From NCBI GenBank assembly GCA_943355085.1, contig CALREC010000060.1, forward strand, positions 1-5,472: a stretch of 5,472 nucleotides of DNA, written 5' to 3'. Position numbers and translations under genes: made by a program. The notes below the pieces were generated by a model, which did not search any database, was not told where the DNA came from, and saw only the letters and a list, made by a program, of their open reading frames with translations. Shown here piece after piece: positions 1 through 5,472 of the stretch; position 1 is the first letter of the stretch; the number at the start of each line of letters is the position of its first letter. Source of the DNA: Candidatus Altimarinota bacterium (GTDB taxonomy: Bacteria > Patescibacteriota > Gracilibacteria > BD1-5 > UBA2023).

Positions 1-405
1 TATTCGTTCTCACTTTTCTATCTCTTTCCTATAGGAATATCAATCTTTTATCATTATCTCGTATATAAACAATATAAAAATTATGCATCCTATATTATAT
101 TTTTATTCACTTTTATATTTTTATATATAAAGATATTCATTCTTTTGGAAATCAATTCATTTATTTTTTATGCTATTTTTACATTTCTTCTTTCCTTTAT
201 TCTTTTGGGATATTCATATATGTTGTACCAAAAAAATTCTAAAGAACAATATATCCTTCATTTTATGGCTGTATGCTTGAGTTTGGGAAGTATTGTATAC
301 TATTTTATTTTTATTTGAGATAGAGAGAATATCCTACATGTGTCTACTTTTTTATTTTTTACTTCCATTCTTTTTTTTGTAAGCTATATATGATTTAAAA
401 AATAA
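1..405 (+). CDS. C-terminal part of a multi-pass membrane protein (5' end outside window), recoded UGA
   Basis: Frame 1 is open from the first base to TAA 403-405 when TGA is read as Gly, giving the last 134 residues of a protein whose start lies outside the window. In-frame TGA codons are at 316-318 (residue 106 of the fragment) and 391-393 (residue 131). The product is very hydrophobic, with about five candidate membrane helices at fragment residues 1-20, 28-49, 53-75, 86-106 and 113-131. Short charged or polar linkers separate them, for example YQKNSKEQ before the fourth. I see no catalytic motif and do not recognise the family. The stop codon lies inside the left arm of the hairpin terminator shared with the convergent HD gene. 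The aromatic- and Ile-rich composition could partly reflect AT bias, but an open frame of this length in such AT-rich DNA, ending exactly at a terminator, supports a real gene. Confidence 0.72.
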
Positions 406-430
406 TCTCTAAAGTGAGAGATTATTTTTT
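397..430. terminator. Bidirectional intrinsic terminator between convergent genes
   Basis: The arms at 397-410 (AAAAAATAATCTCT) and 417-430 (AGAGATTATTTTTT) are a perfect 14-bp inverted repeat around the loop AAAGTG. The right arm ends in a T run for + transcripts and the left arm gives a U run for - transcripts, so it can end both. The + stop codon (403-405) and the - stop codon (422-424) are both within the stem. Confidence 0.9.
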
Positions 431-1018
431 AATTGTTATTTTTTCTTCGAGCTTGAGTGTATTGATTTTTTTTAACATATTGCGTTCTCATTTTGCCGTA
501 GCTGTCCTGTAGGTAAATTTTCTCATAAGATTATAGCTTATCTCTAGCCATTTTGCTTTTGAGATATTTATATGAGCAATTGTGTTCAGTTCTTTTCTCA
601 CCAGTAGTGTCTTGATAAAACAATCTTTTCTGCCAAGATTATCAAGGTCGGCATCTTGTATGATGCTTTCTAGTAGATCATGTGCCTCGGTAAAAAGAAC
701 CGTAGAAAATATAAGACGCTCAATTTTTTGTATACGAGCCTCTTTATACCCAATACTTTCTAGATAGACACGAGCAATGCGCATTCCAATTTTTTCATTA
801 TCTGAATATTGCACTGTAAATCCAGTATCATGAAAAAGTGCCGCAATTAATAAATCAGTTTTATCTTCATAAAAGATTCATTCCTTATCGCATAAATATC
901 ATACTCGTGAATATACATCCAACGTATGGTTGATATTGTGATAAGGGTAGTGATTAATCGGATCAAGGAGATCTAATATATAACGAAGTACATTGTTGAT
1001 TATTTTTTGTTCATCCAT
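422..1018 (-). CDS. HD-domain metal-dependent phosphohydrolase, recoded UGA
   Basis: The frame encodes 198 residues from ATG 1018 to TAA 422-424, with TGA read as Gly at 899-901 (residue 40), 878-880 (residue 47) and 488-490 (residue 177). With TGA as a stop only a 108-residue fragment (488-814) survives, and it lacks the metal-binding motifs. The restored N-terminus carries the HD signature: H31 in YHNINHTLDV, H63-D64 in AALFHDTGF, and a late acidic motif DADLDNLGR at about residues 122-130. In this superfamily these residues bind one or two divalent metals and hydrolyse phosphomonoesters or phosphodiesters, often of nucleotides. The substrate cannot be told from the sequence. No signal peptide or membrane segment is visible, so it is probably cytoplasmic. 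The Lys-rich tail is ordinary. The gene diverges from typA and converges on the membrane protein gene at 1-405. A candidate promoter lies just upstream, and there is no Shine-Dalgarno sequence. Confidence 0.9.
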
Positions 1019-1046
1019 TTGTTTTTTTTTAAAAATATTCTAGTAA

Positions 1047-1075
1047 ATACTAATATAAACTGTGACGGAAAGCAA
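1047..1075 (-). promoter_or_regulatory. Candidate sigma70-type promoter of the HD gene
   Basis: On the minus strand TTGCTT (1070-1075) and TAGTAT (1047-1052) are separated by 17 bases. Transcription would begin near 1040, about 20 bases before ATG 1018. Such matches are frequent in AT-rich DNA. The correct spacing and position are the only support. Confidence 0.4.
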
Positions 1076-1195
1076 ATTTTTTATTTTTTAATATATGTAT
1101 CTGTTTTTATTTTAGATAGATTTGATATTATTTTGAGTAAAAATCTTTTTGTTTTTTTATCAATTTCTATATACTGCGGTCAACTTTTTAGGATA

Positions 1196-1211
1196 AACTG
1201 GGTCACCAGTT
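1196..1211. repeat. 16-bp inverted repeat upstream of the typA promoter
   Basis: AACTGG (1196-1201) and CCAGTT (1206-1211) are perfect 6-bp arms around GTCA. The inner GGTCACC is itself a palindrome around its central C. The repeat lies directly upstream of the candidate typA -35 element, where an activator or repressor dimer could bind. It could also form a hairpin followed, after CC, by a T6 run. It is more G/C-rich than its surroundings. Confidence 0.35.
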
Positions 1212-1217
1212 CCTTTT

Positions 1218-1247
1218 TTGGTACAAAACTTTATCATTATTTATAAT
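1218..1247 (+). promoter_or_regulatory. Candidate typA promoter, predicting a near-leaderless transcript
   Basis: TTGGTA (1218-1223) and a consensus TATAAT (1242-1247) are 18 bases apart. A start point about 7 bases beyond the -10 element falls at 1253-1255, only two to four bases before ATG 1257. The mRNA would thus be leaderless or nearly so, which fits the absence of a Shine-Dalgarno sequence in TTTTCTTTTT before the ATG. Confidence 0.5.
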
Positions 1248-1256
1248 TTTCTTTTT

Positions 1257-3056
1257 ATGCAGTACAGAAATATAGCAATTATTGCCCATGTAGATCACGG
1301 AAAAACTACCCTTGTTGACGCTCTTTTGAAGCAGGGTTGAGCCTTTAATAGTCATGAACAAGTGGCTACTTGTGTCATGGATAGTAATGATCAAGAAAGA
1401 GAGCGCGGAATCACTATCTATGCAAAAAATACAGCCATTGAATATAAAGGAACAAAAATTAACATCGTCGATACTCCAGGACATGCTGATTTTGGTTCTG
1501 AAGTAGAGCGAGTACTCCGAATGGTGGACTCTGTTTTACTCGTAGTAGATGCCTATGAGGGGCCTATGCCTCAAACAAAATTTGTTTTGAAAAAAGCACT
1601 TGAGCATGGACTAAAACCAATTGTTGTTATCAATAAGATTGATAAACCTACTTCTCGACCTGCTGAGGTTATAGATATGTTGTTTGATCTTTTTGTACAA
1701 CTTGGTGCAACGGATGAACAACTTGATTTTCACGTTATTTATGCCATTGCCCGAGAGGGGGTTGCAATCCTTGATCTGAAGGATGAGAAAAAAGATATCA
1801 CTCCATTGTTTGATCTGGTTCTTGATAAAGTTCCAGCATCAGCTAATGATACAGAAAAACCATTTAAGATGCAGATTGCAAACCTTGCATACGATAATTA
1901 CCTTGGACGTATGGGTATATGACGTGTGTATGAAGGAAAAGCAAAAGTCGGACAAACAGTTACTATTATTGGAAATGATGGAGCGCGTCGAACTGGAAAG
2001 ATTAGTAAAGTATTTACAACACTTGGTCTTCGTAAAGTAGAAGTTGCAGAAGCAGAGGCGGGTGATATTATCACGCTTGCTGGTATTCCTGATATCTATG
2101 TAGGAGAAACTATTTCTTCTGTTCCTGATGCAGATGCCATGGCACCAATCACGATCGACGAACCAACTCTGAAAATGGAATTCATGGTAAATAGCTCTCC
2201 ATTTGCTGGAAGAGAAGGAAAATATGTTACCAGTCGAAATATCCGAGACCGTTTGGAAAAAGAACTTGAGATGAATGTAGGACTTAAAGTCGATCTTGAT
2301 AGCGAAGGAAATGGATATGTGGTTTCTGGGCGTGGAGAACTCCATCTTTCGGTTTTGATCGAAACTATGCGCCGTGAAGGATTTGAGCTTCAGGTAGGAG
2401 CGCCTCAAGTAATCTTCCATGAGGAGGCAGGGAAAAAGATGGAACCAATGGAAAATGTAGTAATCTGGGTACCAGAGGACTGTTCTGGAACTATCATCGA
2501 ACATCTTGGGAAACGAAAAGGACTCATGACTGATATGAAAACAGAAAATGGAATTACCTCTATGGAGTTTGAAGTTCCCACTCGAGGACTCCTTGGATTC
2601 CGATCTATATTTACGGTTGATACCAAAGGGGAAGGTATCATGTACAGCTCATTCTCTAAGTATGACGAATATAAGGGGGCTATCGAGAAACGTGAAGTAG
2701 GATCTATGATTTCCGGAACCCCAGGAACTGCTATGGCATACTCTCTCTGGAAGCTCGAAGAACGAGGACCAATCCTTATCGAACCAACTACTGAGGTATA
2801 CGAGGGTATGGTTATTGGAGAGCATCTTAAGGGAGGTGATCTCATCGTCAACCCAACAAAGAATAAACAATTGACCAATATGCGTGCTTCTGGAACAGAT
2901 GAGGCGGTGCGTTTGACTCCAATCCGAAAGATGACTCTTGAAGATTGTCTTGATTATATAGGCTCTGACGAGTATGTAGAAGTAACTCCTTCTACTCTTC
3001 GAATCCGAAAAAAATTCTTGACTGAGACCGAGAGAAAACGTGGAGGAAAGGCATAA
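1257..3056 (+). CDS. typA: TypA/BipA ribosome-associated translational GTPase, with two UGA codons read as Gly
   Basis: The frame encodes 599 residues, close to the usual TypA length of about 600, from ATG 1257 to TAA 3054-3056. It reads through TGA at 1338-1340 (residue 28) and 1920-1922 (residue 222). Both positions are Gly in TypA: the first aligns with the Gly of SGTF in E. coli TypA, the second is in the conserved GIGR(I/V) stretch. The G-domain motifs are complete: AHVDHGKTT (10-18), RGITI (50-54), DTPGH (72-76, with the catalytic His) and NKID (126-129). An EF-Tu-like beta-barrel, EF-G-like domains (SGRGELH at 357-363) and the TypA-specific C-terminal domain ([10 protein letters not shown] at 541-550) follow. 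TypA/BipA binds the ribosome at the EF-G site and supports assembly and stress or low-temperature growth. ATG 1257 gives the standard [13 protein letters not shown] start. The gene appears monocistronic, with its own promoter candidate and a strong terminator. Read with UGA as a stop it would look like a split pseudogene. It uses UGA for only about 2 of 54 glycines. Confidence 0.98.
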
Positions 3057-3060
3057 AACA

Positions 3061-3087
3061 AAAAATCCGTCAATTGACGGATTTTTT
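3061..3087 (+). terminator. Intrinsic terminator of typA
   Basis: AAAAATCCGTC (3061-3071) pairs perfectly with GACGGATTTTT (3076-3086) around the loop AATT, and the T run continues to 3087. It begins five bases after the typA stop codon. The flanking A and T runs would also let it act on a minus-strand transcript. Confidence 0.93.
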
Positions 3088-3149
3088 GTATCTGTCTTCG
3101 ATTTTACTTTTAGAGAATGTATTAAACTCCATATCAATAATATTTTCAT

Positions 3150-3803
3150 ATGACTCATAAAAATAATATCTTGCTCCTTGTCGGATTGCTTGCAATTTAT
3201 ATAGCCCTCAAGTACATACCTTATGGAGATACCATTCTCTATCCGATAAATCTGATAGTTACATTTTTACATGAGTTTGGACATTCTTTTTTTGCTGTCA
3301 TCACTGGATGAAGGGTTATATCCATAGAGATCAATGCAAATGGAAGTGGTCTCGCTACCACGGCTGGAGGCATATATAGCATCATACTTATGGGTGGGTA
3401 TATCGGATCTGCCATCTTTGGGAATATACTTCTCTATACATCTATCCGATGAAGTGATGAGCTATCAAAGAATATTATCTACCTCCTCTGATGACTCATG
3501 ATAGGTTGTGCCATCTTTTTCTACAGTGATCTCATTTCCTTGATCCTTCTTTTGCTTATTTGAGCGAGCTTAATATATCTCGCAAAAAGATTTACTTACA
3601 ATAAGATATTTCTCTGATTTCTTTGACTCGCAAGTCTCGTTCATATCATATTCGATTTCAGGATCGGACCAAGTTCTGATTTGGCAAAATTTAGTCAGAT
3701 TTTCATCATCATCCCAGAGTTCGTGTTTATGTACCTCTGGTTATTTATCGTCATTTGACTGGTATTTTATAATCTACGAATGATTTTTCGAAAAGATATA
3801 TAG
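3150..3803 (+). CDS. M50B-like integral membrane zinc metalloprotease, recoded UGA
   Basis: The frame encodes 217 residues from ATG 3150 to TAG 3801-3803, with eight in-frame TGA codons read as Gly (residues 54, 101, 114, 115, 138, 156, 159 and 203). With TGA as a stop it breaks into pieces of about 50 residues or fewer. An N-terminal helix (about 7-24) precedes the zinc motif HEFGH (41-45). After it come the family's TGGRV turn, where the second Gly is TGA, then a beta segment with NGSG (64-67), a glycine-rich GGYIGSAIFG helix (82-91) and further helices. GPSSD (173-177) supplies a likely third metal ligand, D177, before a last helix containing the YLW stretch. This order matches the M50B-like (site-2-protease-related) family, whose members cleave or process proteins in or near the membrane. 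The substrate is unknown. It starts 63 bases after the typA terminator. A TAATAT at 3138-3143 is a possible -10 element, which would give another near-leaderless mRNA. No Shine-Dalgarno sequence is visible. Confidence 0.9.
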
Positions 3804-3874
3804 ATTTCAGCTCCTACTCTCAAGAGCGATAATAACCAATATATTTTATTATACTTTTTCATAACATCTTATCT

Positions 3875-4183
3875 ATGCATAAAATAAAAAAAAGATCATA
3901 TAGGGAAGGTTTCAGAAGAGCCTTCAAACATCTTCATGTTCATGCATGGTATAAGCGTATTATGTGACTTCACTTTGGAGTGAGAATATGTTTTGCTCTT
4001 TTTCTCTTTCTTTTTGGTATCGTAGGATTAGTAACCCCTATTCCAGCAGGGTGGATTATGATTCTTGCGTCATGAGTCTTCATATTTTGAATACATGTCG
4101 TCCGACGATCTACAATGCGTATTTTCTTTACACTCCGTCTGCATTATATATCTGAATGGATACATCGTAAATTAAAAAAATAA
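3875..4183 (+). CDS. Small membrane protein, PGPGW/DUF454-like, recoded UGA
   Basis: The frame encodes 102 residues from ATG 3875 to TAA 4181-4183, with TGA read as Gly at residues 31 (3965), 67 (4073) and 72 (4088). The N-terminus (1-29) is basic and His-rich (FKHLHVHAWYKR). A first hydrophobic segment (about 36-53) leads to the turn TPIPAGW (54-60), followed by a second hydrophobic segment (61-76). The tail is amphipathic and basic and ends HRKLKK. The pattern GxxG...PxPxGW followed by a Gly-rich helix resembles short membrane proteins of the PGPGW or DUF454 (YbaN) type, whose function is poorly known. I give this as similarity, not a firm assignment. The gene lies 71 bases after the protease gene on the same strand, so co-transcription is possible. 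TATACT at 3850-3855 could be a -10 element of its own. A frame at 3964-4155 in another phase is a shadow of this gene. Confidence 0.75.
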
Positions 4184-4197
4184 CTATGAAAATAATC

Positions 4198-4212
4198 GAT
4201 CATTGAATGATC
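4198..4212. repeat. 15-bp perfect inverted repeat, possible weak terminator
   Basis: GATCATT (4198-4204) and AATGATC (4206-4212) are perfect inverted arms around a single G. As RNA it would form a 5-bp stem with a 5-base loop. On the minus strand it is followed by GATTATTTTC and a T run, so it may weakly terminate the minus-strand locus. The thermodynamic case is poor. Confidence 0.3.
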
Positions 4213-4223
4213 TAAGAATCCCG

Positions 4224-4289
4224 TTATAAATCTTTTCCGTCAATTATTTCGGCACTTACAAATACTGGAGCAAATAAGCAAGCAATCAT
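4224..4289 (-). pseudogene. Possible remnant: signal-peptide-like mini-ORF
   Basis: From ATG 4289 to TAA 4224-4226 the minus strand encodes 21 residues: a hydrophobic stretch MIACLFAPVFVSA, then EIIDGKDL and the stop. The frame is open upstream to ATA 4314-4316, which would add IKNTIHYCL. The result looks like a complete Sec signal peptide (basic end, hydrophobic core, VSA cleavage site) cut off just after the mature start. It could be the remnant of a secreted-protein gene, a small secreted peptide, or chance in AT-rich DNA. Confidence 0.2.
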
Positions 4290-4327
4290 TAAACAATAAT
4301 GGATGGTATTTTTTATAATATAAGTAA

Positions 4328-4765
4328 TTAATATTTAAATTTTCATTCAAAATATAATTCTCAGGCTACGTAACCCGTATTGACACTAAATATCTTTATC
4401 TTATACTCTTTTCAAACCCTGAGTTTATTATTTAATGTAAGAGATATATATCAATTTTGCGCATATATATCTTGAGTTCCCCAATTTGAAAAAAACTTAC
4501 TTCAAGAATCGTAATCGATTACCTCAATAAAGTAATCATTATCTGGATTTACCCGACCTTTATATCCATTAAAGCGTCATCATCAATCTAGTCATATTGA
4601 AATAATAGATCATGTAACACTATTCTCTGTAACTTCAATACTATTAAATTCAATCAAATTAATGTTATAGAGAGCACCTTTGATATTTTTGATGTAGTTT
4701 GTAGGATACTTGTAAATCAAATTTATATTAGTCTCACCGTAGGAGGTATAATATATTTTGTGCAT
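4328..4765 (-). CDS. Beta-rich, probably extracellular domain with ten UGA-Gly codons; likely the C-terminal part of the adjacent gene
   Basis: The frame encodes 145 residues from ATG 4765 to TAA 4328-4330. With TGA as a stop nothing longer than about 50 codons remains. In-frame TGA codons encode Gly 52, 58, 61, 62, 63, 88, 105, 118, 135 and 141, and three are consecutive (4577-4585). The product has alternating hydrophobic/polar strands with Asn, Asp, Tyr and Gly turns, such as DYFIEVIDYDSG and RVGKEYKIKIFSV. These suggest an Ig/fibronectin-like or other beta-sandwich fold of a surface protein, and I recognise no specific family. The frame stays open upstream to 4831, past the ATG, and there encodes a helical stretch beginning KAAQLIEFLSYLVHG. 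That stretch continues smoothly from the protein encoded at 4807-5382, so ATG 4765 may be internal rather than the true start. This gene uses UGA for 10 of 16 glycines, the highest share in the window. Confidence 0.7.
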
Positions 4766-4801
4766 CGCTGGAAATATCCCATGCACCAGATACGAAAGAA
4801 A

Positions 4802-4827
4802 CTCAATTAATTGAGCGGCTTTTCTTC
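4802..4827 (-). other. Candidate frameshift site joining two minus-strand frames
   Basis: On the minus strand GAAGAAAAGCCG (A4 at 4820-4823) is followed at once by the 14-bp palindrome CTCAATTAATTGAG (4802-4815). Shifting back one base in the A run joins the frame of 4807-5382 to the frame ending at 4328, replacing PLN-stop with AAQLIEFLSY and so on. The joined protein would be about 351 residues from ATG 5382. Possible causes are a genuine indel mutation, a homopolymer base-calling error, or programmed -1 slippage, for which the 5-bp hairpin is a weak stimulator at best. Confidence 0.5.
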
Positions 4828-5382
4828 TATTTTATTCAAAATCTCAGAAGGAAGATAGTCTTCCTTGTAATAATGTTCTCATCTTTTTTGAAGTCCTACT
4901 ACAAACCGGTTTAATACTTCTGTGTTCTCTGCTCAATACATGACTCATTCTATCCCCTTGATATTGTTATCTAGATAAAAAAGGGATCCTTCGATATATT
5001 TAATCCAACCAGAAGTTGACCCTTTTTTGGCAGCCTCTAATGCTTTTATAAAATGTTTCCGCGTTCATATCACGTTATTATCGAAAATAGCTTCTCTTTG
5101 TGCGATATGAGTAAGTAGTATACTCAGAGAATCCCAGTATTTCTTTTCAAGAATAGTCCCAATATACTCTTGTTCGCGAGATTTCAGTTTCTCATAACAA
5201 TCTTTTGAATAGACGCACTCTGAGTTGCTTTGATCTAGATCATTGATTGCTGTGAGAAATATTTTCATTTTTTCTTTGGTATTGATAATCTTTTCCGTAG
5301 AATCTTTCACGCTAATAATAAGAGCTCCCGTATCTTGATTCATCACTTCTGGGGCAGTGTTTGCTATTGCATTTTTTTCCAT
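4807..5382 (-). CDS. Protein of unknown function, helical, recoded UGA; probably the N-terminal part of a frameshifted gene
   Basis: The frame encodes 191 residues from ATG 5382 to TAA 4807-4809, with TGA read as Gly at residues 106 (5065), 146 (4945), 150 (4933) and 168 (4879). With TGA as a stop the frame ends at 5065. The product is mostly charged and helical, with a Cys pair C56/C62 in ECVYSKDC that might form a disulfide outside the cytoplasm. I do not recognise the family. From ATG 5382 there is no signal peptide, but the frame remains open upstream to the window edge without another in-frame ATG. A TTG at 5397 is an alternative start. A transmembrane segment lies in the neighbouring frame just upstream (5364-5472). 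The ATG overlaps that frame's stop by 19 bases, which suggests either translational coupling or a second frame break. At the 3' end a one-base shift at 4820-4823 would extend the protein into the beta-rich domain. Confidence 0.72.
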
Positions 5383-5472
5383 AATCTTAGGGTTCAAAAA
5401 TAACGGTGAAATATTGGTACAAAAAATAGAGCGATTGTATACACAATAACATATAAATCATATTTTTGCAAA
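5364..5472 (-). CDS. 3' end of a frame with a transmembrane segment (partial, runs off the window)
   Basis: On the minus strand a frame entering at the window edge runs to TAG 5364-5366. It encodes about 35 residues, with one TGA read as Gly at the segment HRYF-G-TLRLW. It begins LQKYDLYVIVYTIALFF and continues VPIFHRYF: a few polar residues, one strong hydrophobic helix, then basic residues. It could be the C-terminus of an upstream membrane protein overlapping the next start by 19 bases. Alternatively it is the N-terminal anchor (TTG 5469-5471 as start) of the protein at 4807-5382, if a base is missing in the T5 run (5397-5401 on this strand), which would give HRYFLNPKIMEKN. The fragment is too short to decide. 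Confidence 0.45.

Larger units (their letters stand above)
1019..1256. other. Divergent AT-rich intergenic region between HD gene and typA
   Basis: These 238 bases separate two divergent genes and show long T runs, candidate promoters for both sides and one 16-bp inverted repeat. A + frame at 1007-1246 (TTG start, low-complexity Phe/Ile/Leu-rich product) overlaps both the start of the HD gene and the typA promoter, and I do not call it a gene. Confidence 0.6.
4184..4327. other. 144-bp gap between convergent transcription units
   Basis: This gap lies between the small membrane protein gene (+) and the recoded locus on the minus strand. It holds a 15-bp inverted repeat (4198-4212) and a very short minus-strand frame with a signal-peptide-like product (4224-4289), described separately. 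I see no strong intrinsic terminator in it. Confidence 0.5.

Noticed and set aside
582..767. Plus-strand ORF of 61 codons
   Set aside because: It is antisense to the HD phosphohydrolase gene, with a Ser-rich shadow composition.
1007..1246. Plus-strand ORF of 79 codons in the divergent spacer
   Set aside because: It starts with TTG inside the HD gene, has a low-complexity hydrophobic product, and covers the candidate promoters of both neighbouring genes.
1839..2504. Long minus-strand ORF antisense to typA (221 codons), with similar ones at 2405-2878 and 2649-3158
   Set aside because: They lie entirely or mostly opposite a highly conserved gene, have skewed Ser/Phe-rich composition and no recognisable motif. 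They are codon shadows.
1362..3056. typA as a pseudogene split into two ORFs (1362-1922 and 1926-3056)
   Set aside because: Both breaks are single TGA codons at conserved Gly positions with no frame change, and every other gene in the window shows the same pattern. Recoding explains it without gene decay.
3964..4155. Plus-strand ORF of 63 codons
   Set aside because: It is an alternate-frame shadow of the 102-residue membrane protein gene, which fits better under table 25.
4442..4472. Inverted repeat AGATATATAT...ATATATATCT (10-bp arms, 11-base spacer)
   Set aside because: It lies inside the recoded beta-rich frame and consists of simple AT alternation. There is no flanking T run to make it a terminator.
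4511..4522. Perfect 12-bp palindrome GTAATCGATTAC
   Set aside because: It lies inside the coding frame (encoding part of EVIDYDS), is isolated, and has no regulatory context.
1..5472. CRISPR arrays, tRNA or rRNA genes, insertion sequences
   Set aside because: I found no regularly spaced repeats, no tRNA cloverleaf with a TTCRA-type arm, no rRNA motifs and no transposase or terminal repeats on either strand.

Overview
This window comes from a bacterium that reads UGA as glycine (translation table 25), the code known from the candidate phyla Gracilibacteria (BD1-5) and Absconditabacteria (SR1). The strongest evidence is the GTPase gene typA/bipA at 1257-3056. It is full length only if two in-frame TGA codons are translated, and both fall at glycines conserved in the family. 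Reading TGA as Gly lengthens or reveals every other gene here. All eight stop codons I can place are TAA or TAG. The gene starts I chose have no Shine-Dalgarno sequence, and the spacers are very AT-rich. I cannot tell the two phyla apart from this window.

Left part (1-1256): the 3' end of a multi-pass membrane protein gene on + (1-405) converges on an HD-domain phosphohydrolase gene on - (422-1018). They share one perfect 14-bp hairpin terminator, and both stop codons lie inside its stem. A 238-bp AT-rich spacer separates the HD gene from typA and holds candidate divergent promoters and a 16-bp inverted repeat.

Middle part (1257-4183, +): typA ends at a strong intrinsic terminator. It is followed by an M50B-like membrane zinc metalloprotease gene (3150-3803, eight in-frame TGA) and a 102-residue membrane protein gene (3875-4183, three in-frame TGA) that resembles short PGPGW/DUF454-type proteins. 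Conventional ORF calling with TGA as a stop misses both.

Right part (4184-5472, -): after a 144-bp gap come recoded frames on the minus strand. These are a 191-residue helical protein of unknown function (4807-5382), a beta-rich C-terminal frame (4328-4765, open back to 4831) with ten in-frame TGA, and the tail of a frame with a transmembrane segment at the window edge (5364-5472). Frame breaks fall at two homopolymers (A4 at 4820-4823 and T5 at 5397-5401, as read on the minus strand). These three pieces may therefore be one anchored surface protein whose reading frame is broken by mutation, by programmed frameshifting or by base-calling error.

The genes do not form an obvious pathway. typA is a translation/ribosome GTPase and the rest are mostly membrane or envelope proteins. 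The most interesting features are the recoding, its very uneven use (about 2 of 54 glycines in typA against 30 of 69 in the other genes, by hand count), and the hidden, apparently frameshifted surface-protein locus on the right.
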